Source: Emergomyces orientalis
Taxonomy: Eukaryota; Ascomycota; Eurotiomycetes; Onygenales; Ajellomycetaceae
DNA length: 64,000 nucleotides
Direction: 5' to 3'
Assembly (NCBI GenBank): GCA_002110485.1
Contig: MOWL01000023.1
Coordinates: 620,001-684,000 of the forward strand
In this document: positions 34,823-45,666 of the stretch, piece after piece
Position numbering within the stretch: the stretch's first letter is position 1
Layout of the letters: every line of letters begins with the position of its first letter
Made by a program: the position numbers and the translations under genes
Notes under the pieces: model-generated
Databases searched by the model: none
Told to the model about the DNA's origin: nothing
What the model saw: only the letters and a program-made list of their open reading frames with translations

Positions 34823-35796
34823 ATGTCACATGAAATGTCATATCTAGGCCACAGAGGTATGCTCCGCATTGTTCGGATATCTGGATATCATTAGGCTGAC
34901 TTCATGCGCTGGTATAAGCGTTTAATCACGAACAGGGCCAAGATGTAGAGGCTGAGTACGACCGCCTGCGTGATGCTGCTCGACATGAAGCTGCGCAGAG
35001 GTCCTCTTGCTTCGAGAGGGTTCGTCTATCTTATCAATTCGCAAAACCTGAAACCCATATCGGCTAACCCTGCTTCCCCTTACCCAGTCACGCCATGCAT
35101 ACGAGAAGGGCGATGGGCAACTTGCGAAGGAACTTTCCGAGCAGGGCAAAGCGCATGGCAGAAAGATGGAGGAATATAACAAGCAGGCCTCGGAATTCAT
35201 ATTCCGGGAGAATAATGCGCCTGGCCGTGTCGCTTCCGATACCATCGATCTACATGGTCAGTTTATGGAGGAGGCAGAAGATATTTTGGAAGAGAGGATA
35301 AAATATTCGCGGCAGCATGGCCAAACTCATCTCCATGTGTAAGTGTTCGCATGTCGATTCCACGGATTACGAGCGTCCGGCGATTTGATTGTACGGAAAA
35401 CTAGAGCCGTTTTGCACTCCGTTCTTTTTTTTTTTTTTTTTTGACCATAGCCGATAATAACAGCCGTGCTTAAACAGGATTGTCGGGAAGGGTAATCACT
35501 CCGTTAACCACGTTCAAAAGCTCAAGCCTCGAGTGGAGCAAGTTTGCCGTGATCTAGGCTTGCAATATACCACAGAAGATAACTCCGGGCGAATCTATGT
35601 CAATCTGACCGGTGGTCCAGCACATATGCCGGCAACCCATCCCCATCACGCGCCGCATCAGCAACAGCCTCATCATCATAACCAGCAGCAGCAACAACAA
35701 CATGGGCAAAGGCCTGACGAAATCCAGCAGGTGGTTAATAAGGTTGTTCCTAGCATCATGAGAAGACTAGAGAAGGCTTGCTGCGTGGTTATGTGA
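34823..35796 (+). CDS. DUF1771-Smr domain protein with C-terminal CaaX box
   Basis: Four exons, 34823-34856, 34919-35019, 35088-35338 and 35478-35796, total 705 nt and 234 residues. Junctions restore GHRAFNHEQGQDVEAEYD, CFERSRHAYEKGDG and LHVIVGKGNHS. The N-terminal part (about 20-85) is the DUF1771 helical region; the Smr domain has DLHG at 99-102 and GKGNHS at 132-137, the motifs associated with endonuclease or RNA-binding activity. After a His/Gln-rich linker (about 183-207) comes a short helix VVNKVVPSIMRRLEK, and the protein ends CCVVM: the last four residues (Cys231-Met234) form a CaaX prenylation box of the farnesyl type, with an extra Cys before it. The first exon is short and its ATG is the weakest point of the model. 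Intron 3 contains a T18 run. Confidence 0.88.
35425..35442 (+). repeat. Poly-T tract inside an Smr-gene intron
   Basis: T18 run located 35 nt before the acceptor of intron 3; it may act as a polypyrimidine tract. Confidence 0.85.
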
Positions 35797-36468
35797 AACC
35801 AGCCGTAGCTGACTTGATGTTGCTCGTCGGATGTTTTCTTTATTTTACCCACCCGTTTTTGGGAACATGGGAAATTACATGGCATTGGAATGCTCGATTG
35901 ATACCCTGCTACGTTGGAATACGTTTCAGATGAATAGATAACTCCCGTTTAGAGCCTTCTCACTTTTGCATTTGCTGCTCAGCTCGCGGATTTCATTTCT
36001 CAGTTTTTAAATTATGATTCAACTCTTTTGCCTTATATAATTACATTTAATTGTTGGTAGATTCCGTATAATAGAGGGCATACCTCCTTTTACTAGCTCT
36101 CCGCATGAACGACAAAGCCAGGAGAGCAACATATCCCGGACAAAACGAAGCAAGGTTTTCTGAAAGATGTAAGCCCTTACAGGTTCCTAGGGCCTTTGGA
36201 ATCTAATTCACGTCCTACATATGGAACATTTGAGCTGAACGATTCTTGCTACTACGCTTGATACCTACCAATGTCGCGGTAGCCATCTTCGAGGGCTTAG
36301 CCTGAATGTATTGGCGTATTATTCAATGGAGGTAAATTATACTTCGAAGCAAAATGCTAGGGGGAATTCTACAATGAAAACGTGCGCGGAAGATAGTAAT
36401 TATATTAATATTTTATAAACCCTGCCTAATGCATCTATTCTTTCGTGCATTTTCTCCGATTATTAATT
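35797..36468. other. Convergent intergenic region Smr/CPS1
   Basis: About 670 nt between convergent genes; A/T-rich 3' flanks, no ORF of interest. Confidence 0.55.
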
Positions 36469-38211
36469 TTAGTGTTCTACCAAATCATCCGCATTCAAGA
36501 TCAAAGTAGCGAAAAACAGTGGCTCTCGTACAAATTCGGATGCTCGGATAAATTCGTCCGTGGTATGCGCTCGGTTGAGGTTGTGGACCAAGTTAATCGG
36601 TGTGAATCTGTAAATGTTCTTCGTCAAAGACCAGAAAAACTTGGTATCGGTATTCGCTGCCATCAAATACGGAGTAACTATAAGGTCATCGTAGCCTTCA
36701 TCTTCATCCAGAGGTTTAAGAGTGTTTCTGATGGTACCCGATAGGACCTGAAAAGTTTCAGCCTGAACTGGAGAAACGGGTGCTGGTTCCAATGCATCAA
36801 CACCAACCAAACTGATTTTCCGTGGGTTCGGGGAATCGTGGGGTGAATGAAAACCTTCGAAAACCATCCCATGTTTTCGTGCAATTGGTTTGATCAGGTT
36901 TTCGTAATATTCTTCAATTTGAGCAATTGAGGTCTCAACAGCAAGGCGTAGATTAACCATTGTCGACACTACTTCAGGGATAGCATTGATCTTGACACCG
37001 CCGTTAATTGTCCCAACCGACTGACTTGTCCTGAAATAATATCGCATATTGTCCAGTACTTGAGCTAGCTGCTTTTGGGCTTTGGTATCGCCTTTTGCCA
37101 CCTTGCTAAGCTTATTCCGAATTTCCATGGGGAAGCTGGATTTGGGAGCATGTACAGCTGCGCATTCCAAGAATCCGAACACTGGGTTCCTGGTGGTAAC
37201 CTTCCCTGAGAATGGATTATTCTCGATTGCCACAACGATCTCTGACATGATCCCAATGACATTATGGTCTGGAGGATTGGAAGAATGCCCTCCGGTGGAA
37301 GTGACATTTATTCCCACATCCAAGTACCCCTTTTCTGCCATGCTTACCATGGCGAACGACCGATCAAATTCCTTCTGAACACCCGTAGACCCTTCGTCCA
37401 TGATCAAATATATACCATCATCACCGTATCGCTCGTGCAACAAATTCGAAATGGGTCGACCACAATTTTCACCACTGATTTCCTCATCGCACCCAAACGC
37501 CAGGATCACAGTTCGTTTCGGCTTGAATCCGCTCTTGATCAACAAATCCACGCTCTCGATAATGGAAATTAAATATCCTTTGTCATCGGTAGACCCTCGG
37601 CCCCAGATAATTTCGCCGTCGTAATATCCTTCGTAAGGGGGATGCGTCCAATCTTTCACCGTTTCCCCAAGAACAGGCACCACATCTTGATGAGCAAGCA
37701 TGAGAATCGGTTTAGCTTCTGAAGCTGGGACGCTGCCTTCCCAGGTCAAGATCAGCCCATGAGTATTGGCATGGTCTAAACGAACATGCTTAAATACGTT
37801 GGGATACTTGGCTTTGATATAATTCTCAATTTTGTAGAATACATCCCAACGTTTGTCCTCACCAATCAACCCCAAGTCGTCATAACTTTCAGAGGGAATT
37901 TGAATGATCCCCGTGAGCTTGTGGATTATTTCTTTACGATAAGCTGGTGATTCAACTTTGTCTCGAATAAACCGTTCCACGTTTTCATTTTTTGGAGAAA
38001 GTTTTGGTGCTTGTTGGCATACTCCCAGTTGGCTATTTGGGGAATATTTATCCAACCCTGGCGAGCCAAACAACCCAAGCCGTTCAGTAATTAACGGTTT
38101 CCATAGCGGAAGAGCGAGTAGCGCTGATATCAGGCCAAGTACCAGGGCACTTCGAGCCAACAAAAGCTGGATGCCGCCCTTCTCTTCACGCTGATTGTTT
38201 TGCCCAGGCAT
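36469..38211 (-). CDS. CPS1: Vacuolar carboxypeptidase S (M20 metallopeptidase)
   Basis: Releases C-terminal amino acids from small peptides in the vacuole. From the ATG at 38211 it is 580 residues, the usual size; an in-frame ATG at 38331 would add 40 residues without recognisable features. Near the start, about residues 15-36 form one hydrophobic helix (LLLARSALVLGLISALLAL), as expected of a type-II membrane anchor. M20 di-zinc site residues, numbered from 38211: LMLAHQDVVPV (His174), RGSTDDKG (bridging Asp209), CDEEISG (Glu243 and Glu244), IMDEGS (Asp272), and the C-terminal HNLNRAHTTDEF (His549). Intronless. The amino-acid permease lies upstream on the same strand, so peptide breakdown and amino-acid uptake sit side by side. 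Confidence 0.93.
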   Translation of the reverse strand: MPGQNNQREEKGGIQLLLARSALVLGLISALLALPLWKPLITERLGLFGSPGLDKYSPNSQLGVCQQAPKLSPKNENVERFIRDKVESPAYRKEIIHKLTGIIQIPSESYDDLGLIGEDKRWDVFYKIENYIKAKYPNVFKHVRLDHANTHGLILTWEGSVPASEAKPILMLAHQDVVPVLGETVKDWTHPPYEGYYDGEIIWGRGSTDDKGYLISIIESVDLLIKSGFKPKRTVILAFGCDEEISGENCGRPISNLLHERYGDDGIYLIMDEGSTGVQKEFDRSFAMVSMAEKGYLDVGINVTSTGGHSSNPPDHNVIGIMSEIVVAIENNPFSGKVTTRNPVFGFLECAAVHAPKSSFPMEIRNKLSKVAKGDTKAQKQLAQVLDNMRYYFRTSQSVGTINGGVKINAIPEVVSTMVNLRLAVETSIAQIEEYYENLIKPIARKHGMVFEGFHSPHDSPNPRKISLVGVDALEPAPVSPVQAETFQVLSGTIRNTLKPLDEDEGYDDLIVTPYLMAANTDTKFFWSLTKNIYRFTPINLVHNLNRAHTTDEFIRASEFVREPLFFATLILNADDLVEH

Positions 38212-39583
38212 TGCTTTTCTCTGTTCTTCTTTCGGTACTCCGGCGTCTGAAGATATCGAGTGCAAAGTCGTAGCAACAAGCACTTTCACATGGATGAATG
38301 CGCTTTTGGCGTGTTTGATAAGGTTTGTCACAGAGGCACGCCAATTGGGGCTAATGCAACATGAGGACTAGCATCTTATGGGTTTCGGAAGTGGGGGGTT
38401 GGGAGCATTCATCAGTTGCCAGTTGGGCGTATACGGCGGGCAATTTGCAGGGTAGGGGTTTGCTTCATTAGGCTGGCTTGGCCGAGGCGATTTGGATCGT
38501 CATGGCCTATTAGCGCGTCCCGGCAGCTGTGGAACCCTTCACCTGCGCAAGAGCTCAAGCTCGTAGTATTGGGCTAGCGTTTGCGCCCAACGCCAAGATA
38601 TGGAGACAACTAAACTTGCGCTATCATTCCACGTTGACGGGCCATCCCGAGTCCATAGCTGCTATTGCCATTCATTCCCACGTCCATGCCGATTCATCGT
38701 CAATCTTGAAATTGAAGAGGCGGCTTTTAGGACCAAAAGAACAAGGTATTCCAACTTCCCAAGTGCAGAGGGATGTAACCGCTGAGGGGAGTTTAGCTTG
38801 TTCTCATTGGGGGTCGGGAAGAATTGGAGAAGCTCAAAAGAGGTGGTTTCTTCGTGTGCTGAACTAAAATCTTAAGCTCCAAAATAGCCACACCAAGGCG
38901 TTCTTCTTGATGGTAGATTAAATTTCTGATATTGTACGAATTTAACAGATATATTTTGTAAGGCATCATCAGTCTTACATACCAAGTTTAGCGTTTGCCT
39001 CCCAGCTACGGCATGGCACGACAGAGAGGCATTTCTCTATGCTGGACCTTTACTAAACGAGAGTTTTTGATACAAGGATATCCGAAAATTGCCCGAGAAT
39101 AAGACACAATTTTATACATGGATTTGCAGCTTCAAAGGAGGAGAAATAAGCTTTGCTATCAATGTGGGGTACCAGATTGTCCAGTAATATCTGCTTTTTT
39201 AAGGTATTTGTTGATAATTTTAGCTGTTTTCTCCTTTCGTGTATCATCATCCGACAAGAACAAAAACCTGCACTAATTTAATTTTAACAGCTCCTGTAAT
39301 AAAACTTTTTGGTTTTACTTTAGACTTGGGTACATTTTCTTCGGAGGAAACGCTACTCAGAGGAACTCGTAATCTTTTCATTATTCAGCGTGATTTTAGT
39401 GGTGGGGATCATATTGATCTATCACTTAAGTTTTCCATGAACGCTCTTAGTACGAGGTTCTCCGAGGGAAATGACCACGCTATCAGTAGTTTCCCGGTTT
39501 CCTCGGAAGTTAATGATGAGTTGAGCCCCTAAATCTCCAGTTTCAAAAAGCCACCCACTTCAAGGATGTTGGAAAGCGCCAGA
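38212..39583. other. Intergenic region CPS1/permease
   Basis: About 1.4 kb. A plus-strand open frame at 38529-38867 and another at 39239-39532 show no family features. Contains the CPS1 promoter and, near 39.0-39.5 kb, A/T-rich sequence probably belonging to the permease 3' flank. Confidence 0.5.
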
Positions 39584-41979
39584 TCATTCGAAAAAGCTGT
39601 TCAGATAAGCCGAGACATTTCCCCTCTTCTTAGGCTCGTAGAGGGTCTCGTATAGATCAAGCTCGTCTTTGGTATCGCCGACAGAAAGATCTGCTGTGCC
39701 AGGCCAAACATACTTTGTCCGTTTAAATACCTTCCAGAAAGTAAACGCGACAATAAAGAAGCCAACCATCGTGTAGTTAGTGAAAAATGCAGTGATATCC
39801 CAGTTCCCGTGAATAAAGAGATTGTATCCCAAAACGAGAGTCATGATTGTGGTGCCAAACAAAGCGTAGTATGCGGTATACGGTTGAAACAGGCCTTTAT
39901 AGGGGAGAGTGTTCCTGTCAATTCCTTGACGACGGAGTGCCGCATAAAAGTGTAGGTATGTGATGATAGTTCCGAAGTAGTTGAGAAGGTATGAGGCCGT
40001 GCAGATTCCGACAAACCAGTTGAGAACTGTGGCGGAGGATTCGTCGAGCTGCAGGAGGGCGAGGAGACAAAATGCAAGAGATGCTAGTACCGCATAGTAC
40101 GGTAGGCCACGCTTGCTGCACGTCGAGAAGAAGGACGGAGCCTTGCCTTCCAGCGACAGACCATGGAGAGTGCGTGCAGCAGAGAAAACCACATTGTTCC
40201 CGCAGGAAAGGACAGAGGTCATGATTAAGGCGTTCACTAGATCAGGTACACCCTTGATTCCAAACTTGATCATAGAAATAACATATGGAGAGCTATTGTC
40301 ATGTATGAGCTAAGACATCTATAGGGGAGAGGGACGTAAGGAAATAAAGGGGAAATCGGGGAGAAAGAAAAGGGGTAGAAAAGACTTACGCAGCTCCTGT
40401 TCCGCTTCCTTCCCTCTTCCCTGCAATTGTGTCCGCGAGAAGTCGGTCATCGTATGGAATGACAATTCCAATACAGAGTGCACCGCCGATAAAGAAAAAC
40501 ATGAGGCGATAAACGAAGGAAGCATACGCCCTTCGCAGAATCTTGCGGGGGTTCTCTGCTTCGCCAGCAGCCATGCCTATATATTCAGGCCCGACCATGC
40601 TGTAAAATGACACAAAAATTAGGCTAGAAGCTTGAAATTGAGGGGCGGAAGGGGCTGTACGGAAAAGGGCCTTACGTGAAAGAGCCTTGAATCATGCACG
40701 ATAGCAACCCACAAAAGCGGCCGAGGTCTCCAGGAACAAGATATTCGACAAAAGCTCCCTATTTTGATAAAAAAGCATTAGATTAATAAATGATGTGAGG
40801 TTTATCATCCGGAAAGAATAGGATTACCCACTGGGTTCTTCCAGTAGCGAAAGCCATAAACGTCCCCCTTTGGATTACCGCCAACCATCGTAATAAATGT
40901 GTACATCATTAGGCCCCTGTTTAAAACATTGGAATTAGGCATAATCGTTCGGAAATCCAGATATTTATTCCGATGAATGAAATACATACACCATGAGGAA
41001 GATTTTGAAAATGGCCATGTAGAACTCTGAAATTGCAAAAAATCGAACTGAGAGTCCATTGAGTACACTATAGTAGAAGTTAGCATTTTCACTATCCAAT
41101 TGGGCCTTTATGGCACATTGGAAGAGGAATGGAGGAGGAAGAAGGGGTTCTAGTCGCACGCATAAATTAACAAGCAAACCACTACCACTGCGGCCACAGG
41201 GATCTTGTCGGTCCAGTATGTGAGGAGAACGTTGATGGCAGTAATCTCATATGGGGCGCTGAAAGCTACGATGGACAAAGCAAAGGGAAGAACCCGCGAA
41301 TCTAGTCAGAGATGACAAGCCAAAAAAAAAATATTGGAATATGACAGATTAAAGGCGACCTACCCATAAGAAAGAAGTAGTTCCACCCCATGGCAAAACT
41401 CAGGGCATCGTCGACCCAGAATCCAGAAAGTCGAACGAAAGGTGATGCGATAGGCATATAGGTGACCATCTCCGCTGCAGAATACCTTTGTCAGTTGGTT
41501 CGACTACGAAAAGGGGTATAAACATGAATTGTCCGCGGATGTCATCAACGAATTGAACGAACCGAAACACTGATTAGTTGAAAAGATAATCGTCCCGTAT
41601 ACAAGGAAACCCAATAAAAGACCCGCAGGGCCGCCCTTTGGAAGTGAAGCTCCCATTTGCACAAAGAGAGCTACGAACCAAATCAGTATCCGTAACTATT
41701 GTTCTATCAAACCAGTGGTGGAAGGGCTTCGAAAGAAGAGCCCTCTCCAAGATTTTGGGAGAATTGCATACAGGTGCCAATTGCGCCTCCCACGGCAAAG
41801 AGCTGTAGTTCCTTGCCTCCTATTTTCCGGTGGAGATGTTGAGATCCGGCGGAGATGAGTTCCCCGGGTACAGCTTCATCGTTATGTTTCTCGTCTAAGT
41901 TGGATGTGGTATGATCGAGCATGTCCGAACGGGGCTTCTTCCGGTGAAAGGGATTGTTGGACTTCGTATGGATCTCCAT
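39584..41979 (-). CDS. Amino-acid permease (yeast AAT family)
   Basis: Proton-coupled amino-acid importer of the plasma membrane. Nine exons: 41772-41979, 41563-41670, 41364-41474, 41160-41265, 40990-41067, 40832-40916, 40676-40758, 40390-40599, 39584-40292; total 1698 nt, 565 residues. Every junction restores family sequence, e.g. GGAIGTSLFVQMG, NQCFGAEMVTYMP, FFLMAFSAPYEITAINVLL, KIFLMVGLMMYTF, YWKNPGAFVEYL and GSFTMVGPEYIGMAAGEAENP. It has a hydrophilic N-terminus of about 55 residues, about 12 membrane helices and the ISEFYMAIFK and AGEAENPR motifs typical of AAT proteins. The start was chosen at 41979; a frame-linked ATG lies upstream but is poorly supported. Substrate unknown. Its promoter is shared with the divergent M24 gene and carries GATA motifs, compatible with nitrogen control. 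Confidence 0.93.
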
Positions 41980-42917
41980 TGTTATGTTTTTTTTTTTTGT
42001 GTTTTTTTTTACGATAATCAAGATGCTGTCTGATTTTCTGGGATGGCACCTACGGGAGGCAGGCACACGATATATACACGAGCCATCGATCTTTTGAAAT
42101 GAAACGAAAAGCGGGAAAAAGAAAAGAAGGCCCGGAGAAACGACAGAAGATCCCCTCGTTTACGAACAAGGATCTTGGCTATGCTCTTGTGCTGCAGTTA
42201 ACTCTGTTGGTGCTGAATTTCACCACTACGAAGTAAGCAATGGAACCTCATTGGTAAGCCTTGATCCTGACAAAGATCGTTCCAGGGCTGGCATACGATA
42301 GATCAACACTTCAGGATGCAAAACCATGTTTGCAAGAACGGATATTAGGCGACTTCTCCTTTGTTGGTAACCCTGTGCAAGGAATATACGAGTTTGACGC
42401 AGGAAGTTGAAATAGAGCAGGATTAGTGAGCACTAGAGCAACTAGATCGCCCATGTGGCACTTGCGGGGAAGAAAGCCACCAAATAGCAGTCTCCACATT
42501 ATCGTCGAATCGGTTTGCTCAGCCAGTTTTTTTTGAGACGACAGTTTGCCCCCCCGCATCTTGATGCTACTCAAAGCTCCCCTTGGCCGAGGAATGGGAG
42601 AAACAGAGCCCCCACTCTTATCATTTGCACACTTGCAGCGAGATGGCCGCGATTTACGCCGCCAGGTCTGAATTATTGTGACTAACACAAATCATCAAAT
42701 GGTTTTGTCAGACCAAACTGGAACAATGCCTGCAGGTGGGCTCGATGGGGTGCAGGCTCAAATCCCTCATGAATTATTAATCCAGGTAAGGTGAAATTCA
42801 TGTATAAGAGGAGATGGGGCGACTCCTCGCCTTGAGAAGCAAATCAAAAAAATCACAAATCGATAAGGCACGGAAATCAATCCCCAGTTTATATCAAAAC
42901 GCAAAAAAAAGATAAAA
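41980..42917. promoter_or_regulatory. Divergent promoter, permease / M24 gene, with GATA motifs
   Basis: A 938-nt divergent promoter region. GATAAG is seen at 42862-42867 (plus) and as CTTATC at 42617-42622, with a further GATAA about 5 nt before the M24 start codon. In Aspergillus and relatives, GATA sites bind AreA-type nitrogen regulators; with an amino-acid permease on one side this makes nitrogen control plausible. Motif presence is observed, function inferred. Confidence 0.45.
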
Positions 42918-44309
42918 ATGGCCACTCCTCTTAAAAAAGCTCAGCCATTCAAGAAGGCGCTCTGGTTTTCCGAAGAAGAGCTACAAGAACGGCGGAATCG
43001 GGCCTTGGAGCTCATGAAACGAGAAAATCTCGATGGCTTTCTCTTCACGAAGCAAGAGTCCTTATATTATCTGACTGGATACGACACTTTTGGCTATGTC
43101 TTTTTCCAAGCCATGTATTTCCATAATGACGGAAGAATGCGTCTGATTACTCGAATCCCGGACCTTCGGCAAGCGCTTTACACATCCATCTTGGAGGAAA
43201 AGGACATCCTCATTCGATCTGATGATGCCACCAGCAACCCTGTGTCCCTAGTTCCGAGAGTCCTGAAAGAATTCGGCATCAACGATTCCTCCAAAAATCG
43301 AATTGGCTATGAGCCGGATTCATGCTCCCTGACTCACCGGCTCGGTAAATTGCTGGACGAAGCAGTTCATGGTCTCTGCACATTGGTCGATCACTCGAAT
43401 TTACTTACCCAAGAATTACGAATGGTAAAATCCGAAGCCGAACTGCGCAAAGTCCGGAAAGCTGCCTACCTTGCTGATTTTGCACTCGTTCGAACACTCA
43501 AATTGGCAAAACCTGGTGCCTATGAAGGTGATTTATGGCGAGAACTAGTGGGAACTGTGTATGAAGGCGGTGGGGATGATCCGGCGAATGAAAACATCCT
43601 TGTCTCTGGGAATAAGGCGGTTCTCACCCGGTATTCCACTGGGAAGGACAAGATTGACAGACAACTCACCCTCGAATTTGCCTCCGCTTTCAAACACTAC
43701 CATTGTTGCTTGATGAGAACAATTCCCATTGGAGGAATAACCAAGATGGCCCGTCGTATGTTTGAAGTTAATATCCTCCAAATGAAAGCTTGTATGGAGG
43801 CCCTCAAACCGGGACGAGAAATCGGTGATGTCTTCGAAGCCTATGCCCGAGTGGCAGATGAAAACGGATTCCGAGACCAACGATTCAACTCTTGTGGATA
43901 TAGTTTGGGTGCTACTTTCTCCCCAACCTGGATGGACTTCCCAATGTTCGTGCGAGGCCAAAACGTTGTGGCCAAAACTGGCATGATATTTTTCATCCAC
44001 ATCATTTTGATGGACAAGGCTACCGATACTGCCAGCTCTGTTGGTCAAACTGTCGAGGTGACCCAGGACGGATGTGTTTCACTGTCCAAGTTGCCATTCT
44101 GCCTTACTCGGAAGCAAACCATTGCTGCATGGAAGAAGGTCCGCAAGGAAGACTATGGTTTCACAGCTGACGAGGAGGATGACGGTGAAAATCTTCAAGA
44201 TGTTGACCTTTCTGACGGTGAAGTTGATGCGGAGGACTATGGCGTTGAGTATGATTTCAGCGATTATCAATCAACAGCTGCTTCGGGAGACCCTACGCAA
44301 GCCGCCTAG
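42918..44309 (+). CDS. Creatinase/M24-fold protein (DoeA-like)
   Basis: Intronless, 463 residues. Residues about 25-160 form the creatinase N-terminal domain (RNRALELMKRENLDGFLF, YYLTGYDTFGY), and about 175-390 the pita-bread M24 domain (MVKSEAELRKVRKAA, GGGDDPANENILVSG). Closest in style to the bacterial ectoine hydrolase DoeA and creatinase group, with HYHCCLMRT at 260-268 and SCGYSLGATFSPTWMDFP at 325-342. The five metal ligands of classic M24 aminopeptidases are not apparent: no Asp pair is seen at the usual site, where the sequence reads LEFASAFKHYH. So it probably hydrolyses a small amide or guanidino compound, or is non-metal, rather than acting as an aminopeptidase; this is inference. 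The acidic C-terminal tail (about 410-445) is extra relative to bacterial relatives. Divergent from the permease, convergent with threonine aldolase. Confidence 0.85.
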   Translation: MATPLKKAQPFKKALWFSEEELQERRNRALELMKRENLDGFLFTKQESLYYLTGYDTFGYVFFQAMYFHNDGRMRLITRIPDLRQALYTSILEEKDILIRSDDATSNPVSLVPRVLKEFGINDSSKNRIGYEPDSCSLTHRLGKLLDEAVHGLCTLVDHSNLLTQELRMVKSEAELRKVRKAAYLADFALVRTLKLAKPGAYEGDLWRELVGTVYEGGGDDPANENILVSGNKAVLTRYSTGKDKIDRQLTLEFASAFKHYHCCLMRTIPIGGITKMARRMFEVNILQMKACMEALKPGREIGDVFEAYARVADENGFRDQRFNSCGYSLGATFSPTWMDFPMFVRGQNVVAKTGMIFFIHIILMDKATDTASSVGQTVEVTQDGCVSLSKLPFCLTRKQTIAAWKKVRKEDYGFTADEEDDGENLQDVDLSDGEVDAEDYGVEYDFSDYQSTAASGDPTQAA

Positions 44310-44499
44310 GGCTTTGTGCAGGTTTGTCTTAGGGCGTTTCAAAAATTCAAGTGGTGGAAATAGCGAATTCTAGATTTCTTTCCCGTGAACAATCCAGAGT
44401 GTGCTCCACAGAAGTAGTTTAGGAAAATTAAGAAGCAGCACTGTGCGCCATCGGTACCATTTCTATCTATATACAAGCCCTCCATATAGCGATTCGAGT

Positions 44500-45666
44500 T
44501 CAATTATATTCATTCATTTTTGCGGTGCTCCCATAACCACCCGTTCCAGCTTTAGACGCATAGCCAGGGGGCAATGTCTTCGTAATTTCCACCGCTGCCG
44601 CAATGGCAGCTTTGAGATTTTCAATCGCTTCATCGCTGATTTGATGATGCATAGCAATCCGTTCATCCATCAACTTGACATCGAACTTTTGGCATTGCTC
44701 CAACAATACACCCATGTCAACCTTGGATTTCCCCGCGTCAATAAAATAAAAATTGGTATCGACAGGAATTTGAGGCACAACACCCAGCACCTCCAAATCC
44801 TTCGCCAGTTTCTTTGTCTTCTGGTGCGTTTCCTGCATGGTGGGCCAAACTTCTCTTAAGGCCACGAGAGCAGCTGATGTCAAAACACCCGCTTGCCGAA
44901 TTCCCCCACCCTGTTGTTTCCTCAGCCATCTCCCATGTTTGATATTCGCTTTGGTGCTGGCAAGGACCCCACCAATGGGTGCCCCAAGCCCTTTAGAAAC
45001 ACACATAGAAACACTGTCAAAGTACTGGCAATAATCGGCTAAAGAGTGTCCACTCGCCACTGAAGCATTCCACAACCGAGCCCCATCGCAATGGACCTTG
45101 ATTCCGTTGGCATGTGCGAACTCTGAAATTTTCCTAATCTCTTCCATCGGCGTAAGTACGCCCCCAATGGTAACTTCGAGACTGATGACTTTTGTTGGCG
45201 CGGTGTGTACGTCGTCACCCAAAGTTACCCACCTTTTCACATCGTCAAGGGTCATGTAGATGCCATTTGCTGGATGGACTGGCGTCACCATGGCCTGGGA
45301 CAAGATTGCCAATCCGGATCCTTCTTCAGCATAAACATGCGCTCGGTAATCACAGAGTACGGAGTGCGGGGGCCGGTCGAGATGGACTCGGACCCCAATT
45401 TGATTGCCCATTGTCCCGGAGAGAACGAAGAGGGCGGCTTCCATTCCGGTTAATTTAGCAACTTCATTTTCAAACTCCGTCGTCGTATTGTCTTCTTGGT
45501 ATACATCATCACCGAATGTAGCATTCATCATAGCCTCCAGCATCGCTGGAGTTGGCGTAGTGAAAGTATCGCTGCGGAAGTCATTGGCGGCCCTAGACAC
45601 CTTGGGATTCGTCATTTTTTCGTTGCGTTTTTGGTATGGGGAGAGGTTATCGATATATGTTAACAT
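44500..45666 (-). CDS. GLY1: Threonine aldolase (PLP enzyme)
   Basis: Splits threonine or allo-threonine into glycine and acetaldehyde. A 388-residue intronless frame, normal for the family (a start at residue 18, MTNPKVS, is also possible). Seen: FRSDTFTTPTPAML at 30-43, FGDDVYQEDN at 51-60, HCDGARLWN at 192-200 (PLP-ring contact), and SMCVSKGLGAPIGG at 220-233 with the Schiff-base Lys225. The C-terminal region has the VDTNFYFID motif. It converges on the M24 gene with only about 190 nt between stops. Part of the amino-acid metabolism neighbourhood here. Confidence 0.95.
   Translation of the reverse strand: MLTYIDNLSPYQKRNEKMTNPKVSRAANDFRSDTFTTPTPAMLEAMMNATFGDDVYQEDNTTTEFENEVAKLTGMEAALFVLSGTMGNQIGVRVHLDRPPHSVLCDYRAHVYAEEGSGLAILSQAMVTPVHPANGIYMTLDDVKRWVTLGDDVHTAPTKVISLEVTIGGVLTPMEEIRKISEFAHANGIKVHCDGARLWNASVASGHSLADYCQYFDSVSMCVSKGLGAPIGGVLASTKANIKHGRWLRKQQGGGIRQAGVLTSAALVALREVWPTMQETHQKTKKLAKDLEVLGVVPQIPVDTNFYFIDAGKSKVDMGVLLEQCQKFDVKLMDERIAMHHQISDEAIENLKAAIAAAVEITKTLPPGYASKAGTGGYGSTAKMNEYN

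Noticed and set aside
38529..38867. 112-codon ORF upstream of CPS1
   Set aside because: N-terminus superficially like a mitochondrial presequence, but nothing supports a gene and no splice continuation was found.
11007..45370. Recurring TACGGAGT/ACTCCGTA 9-mers (about 11012, 20760, 31885, 36668, 45357)
   Set aside because: Several fall inside coding sequence on different strands; the number is small and I cannot test whether it exceeds chance.
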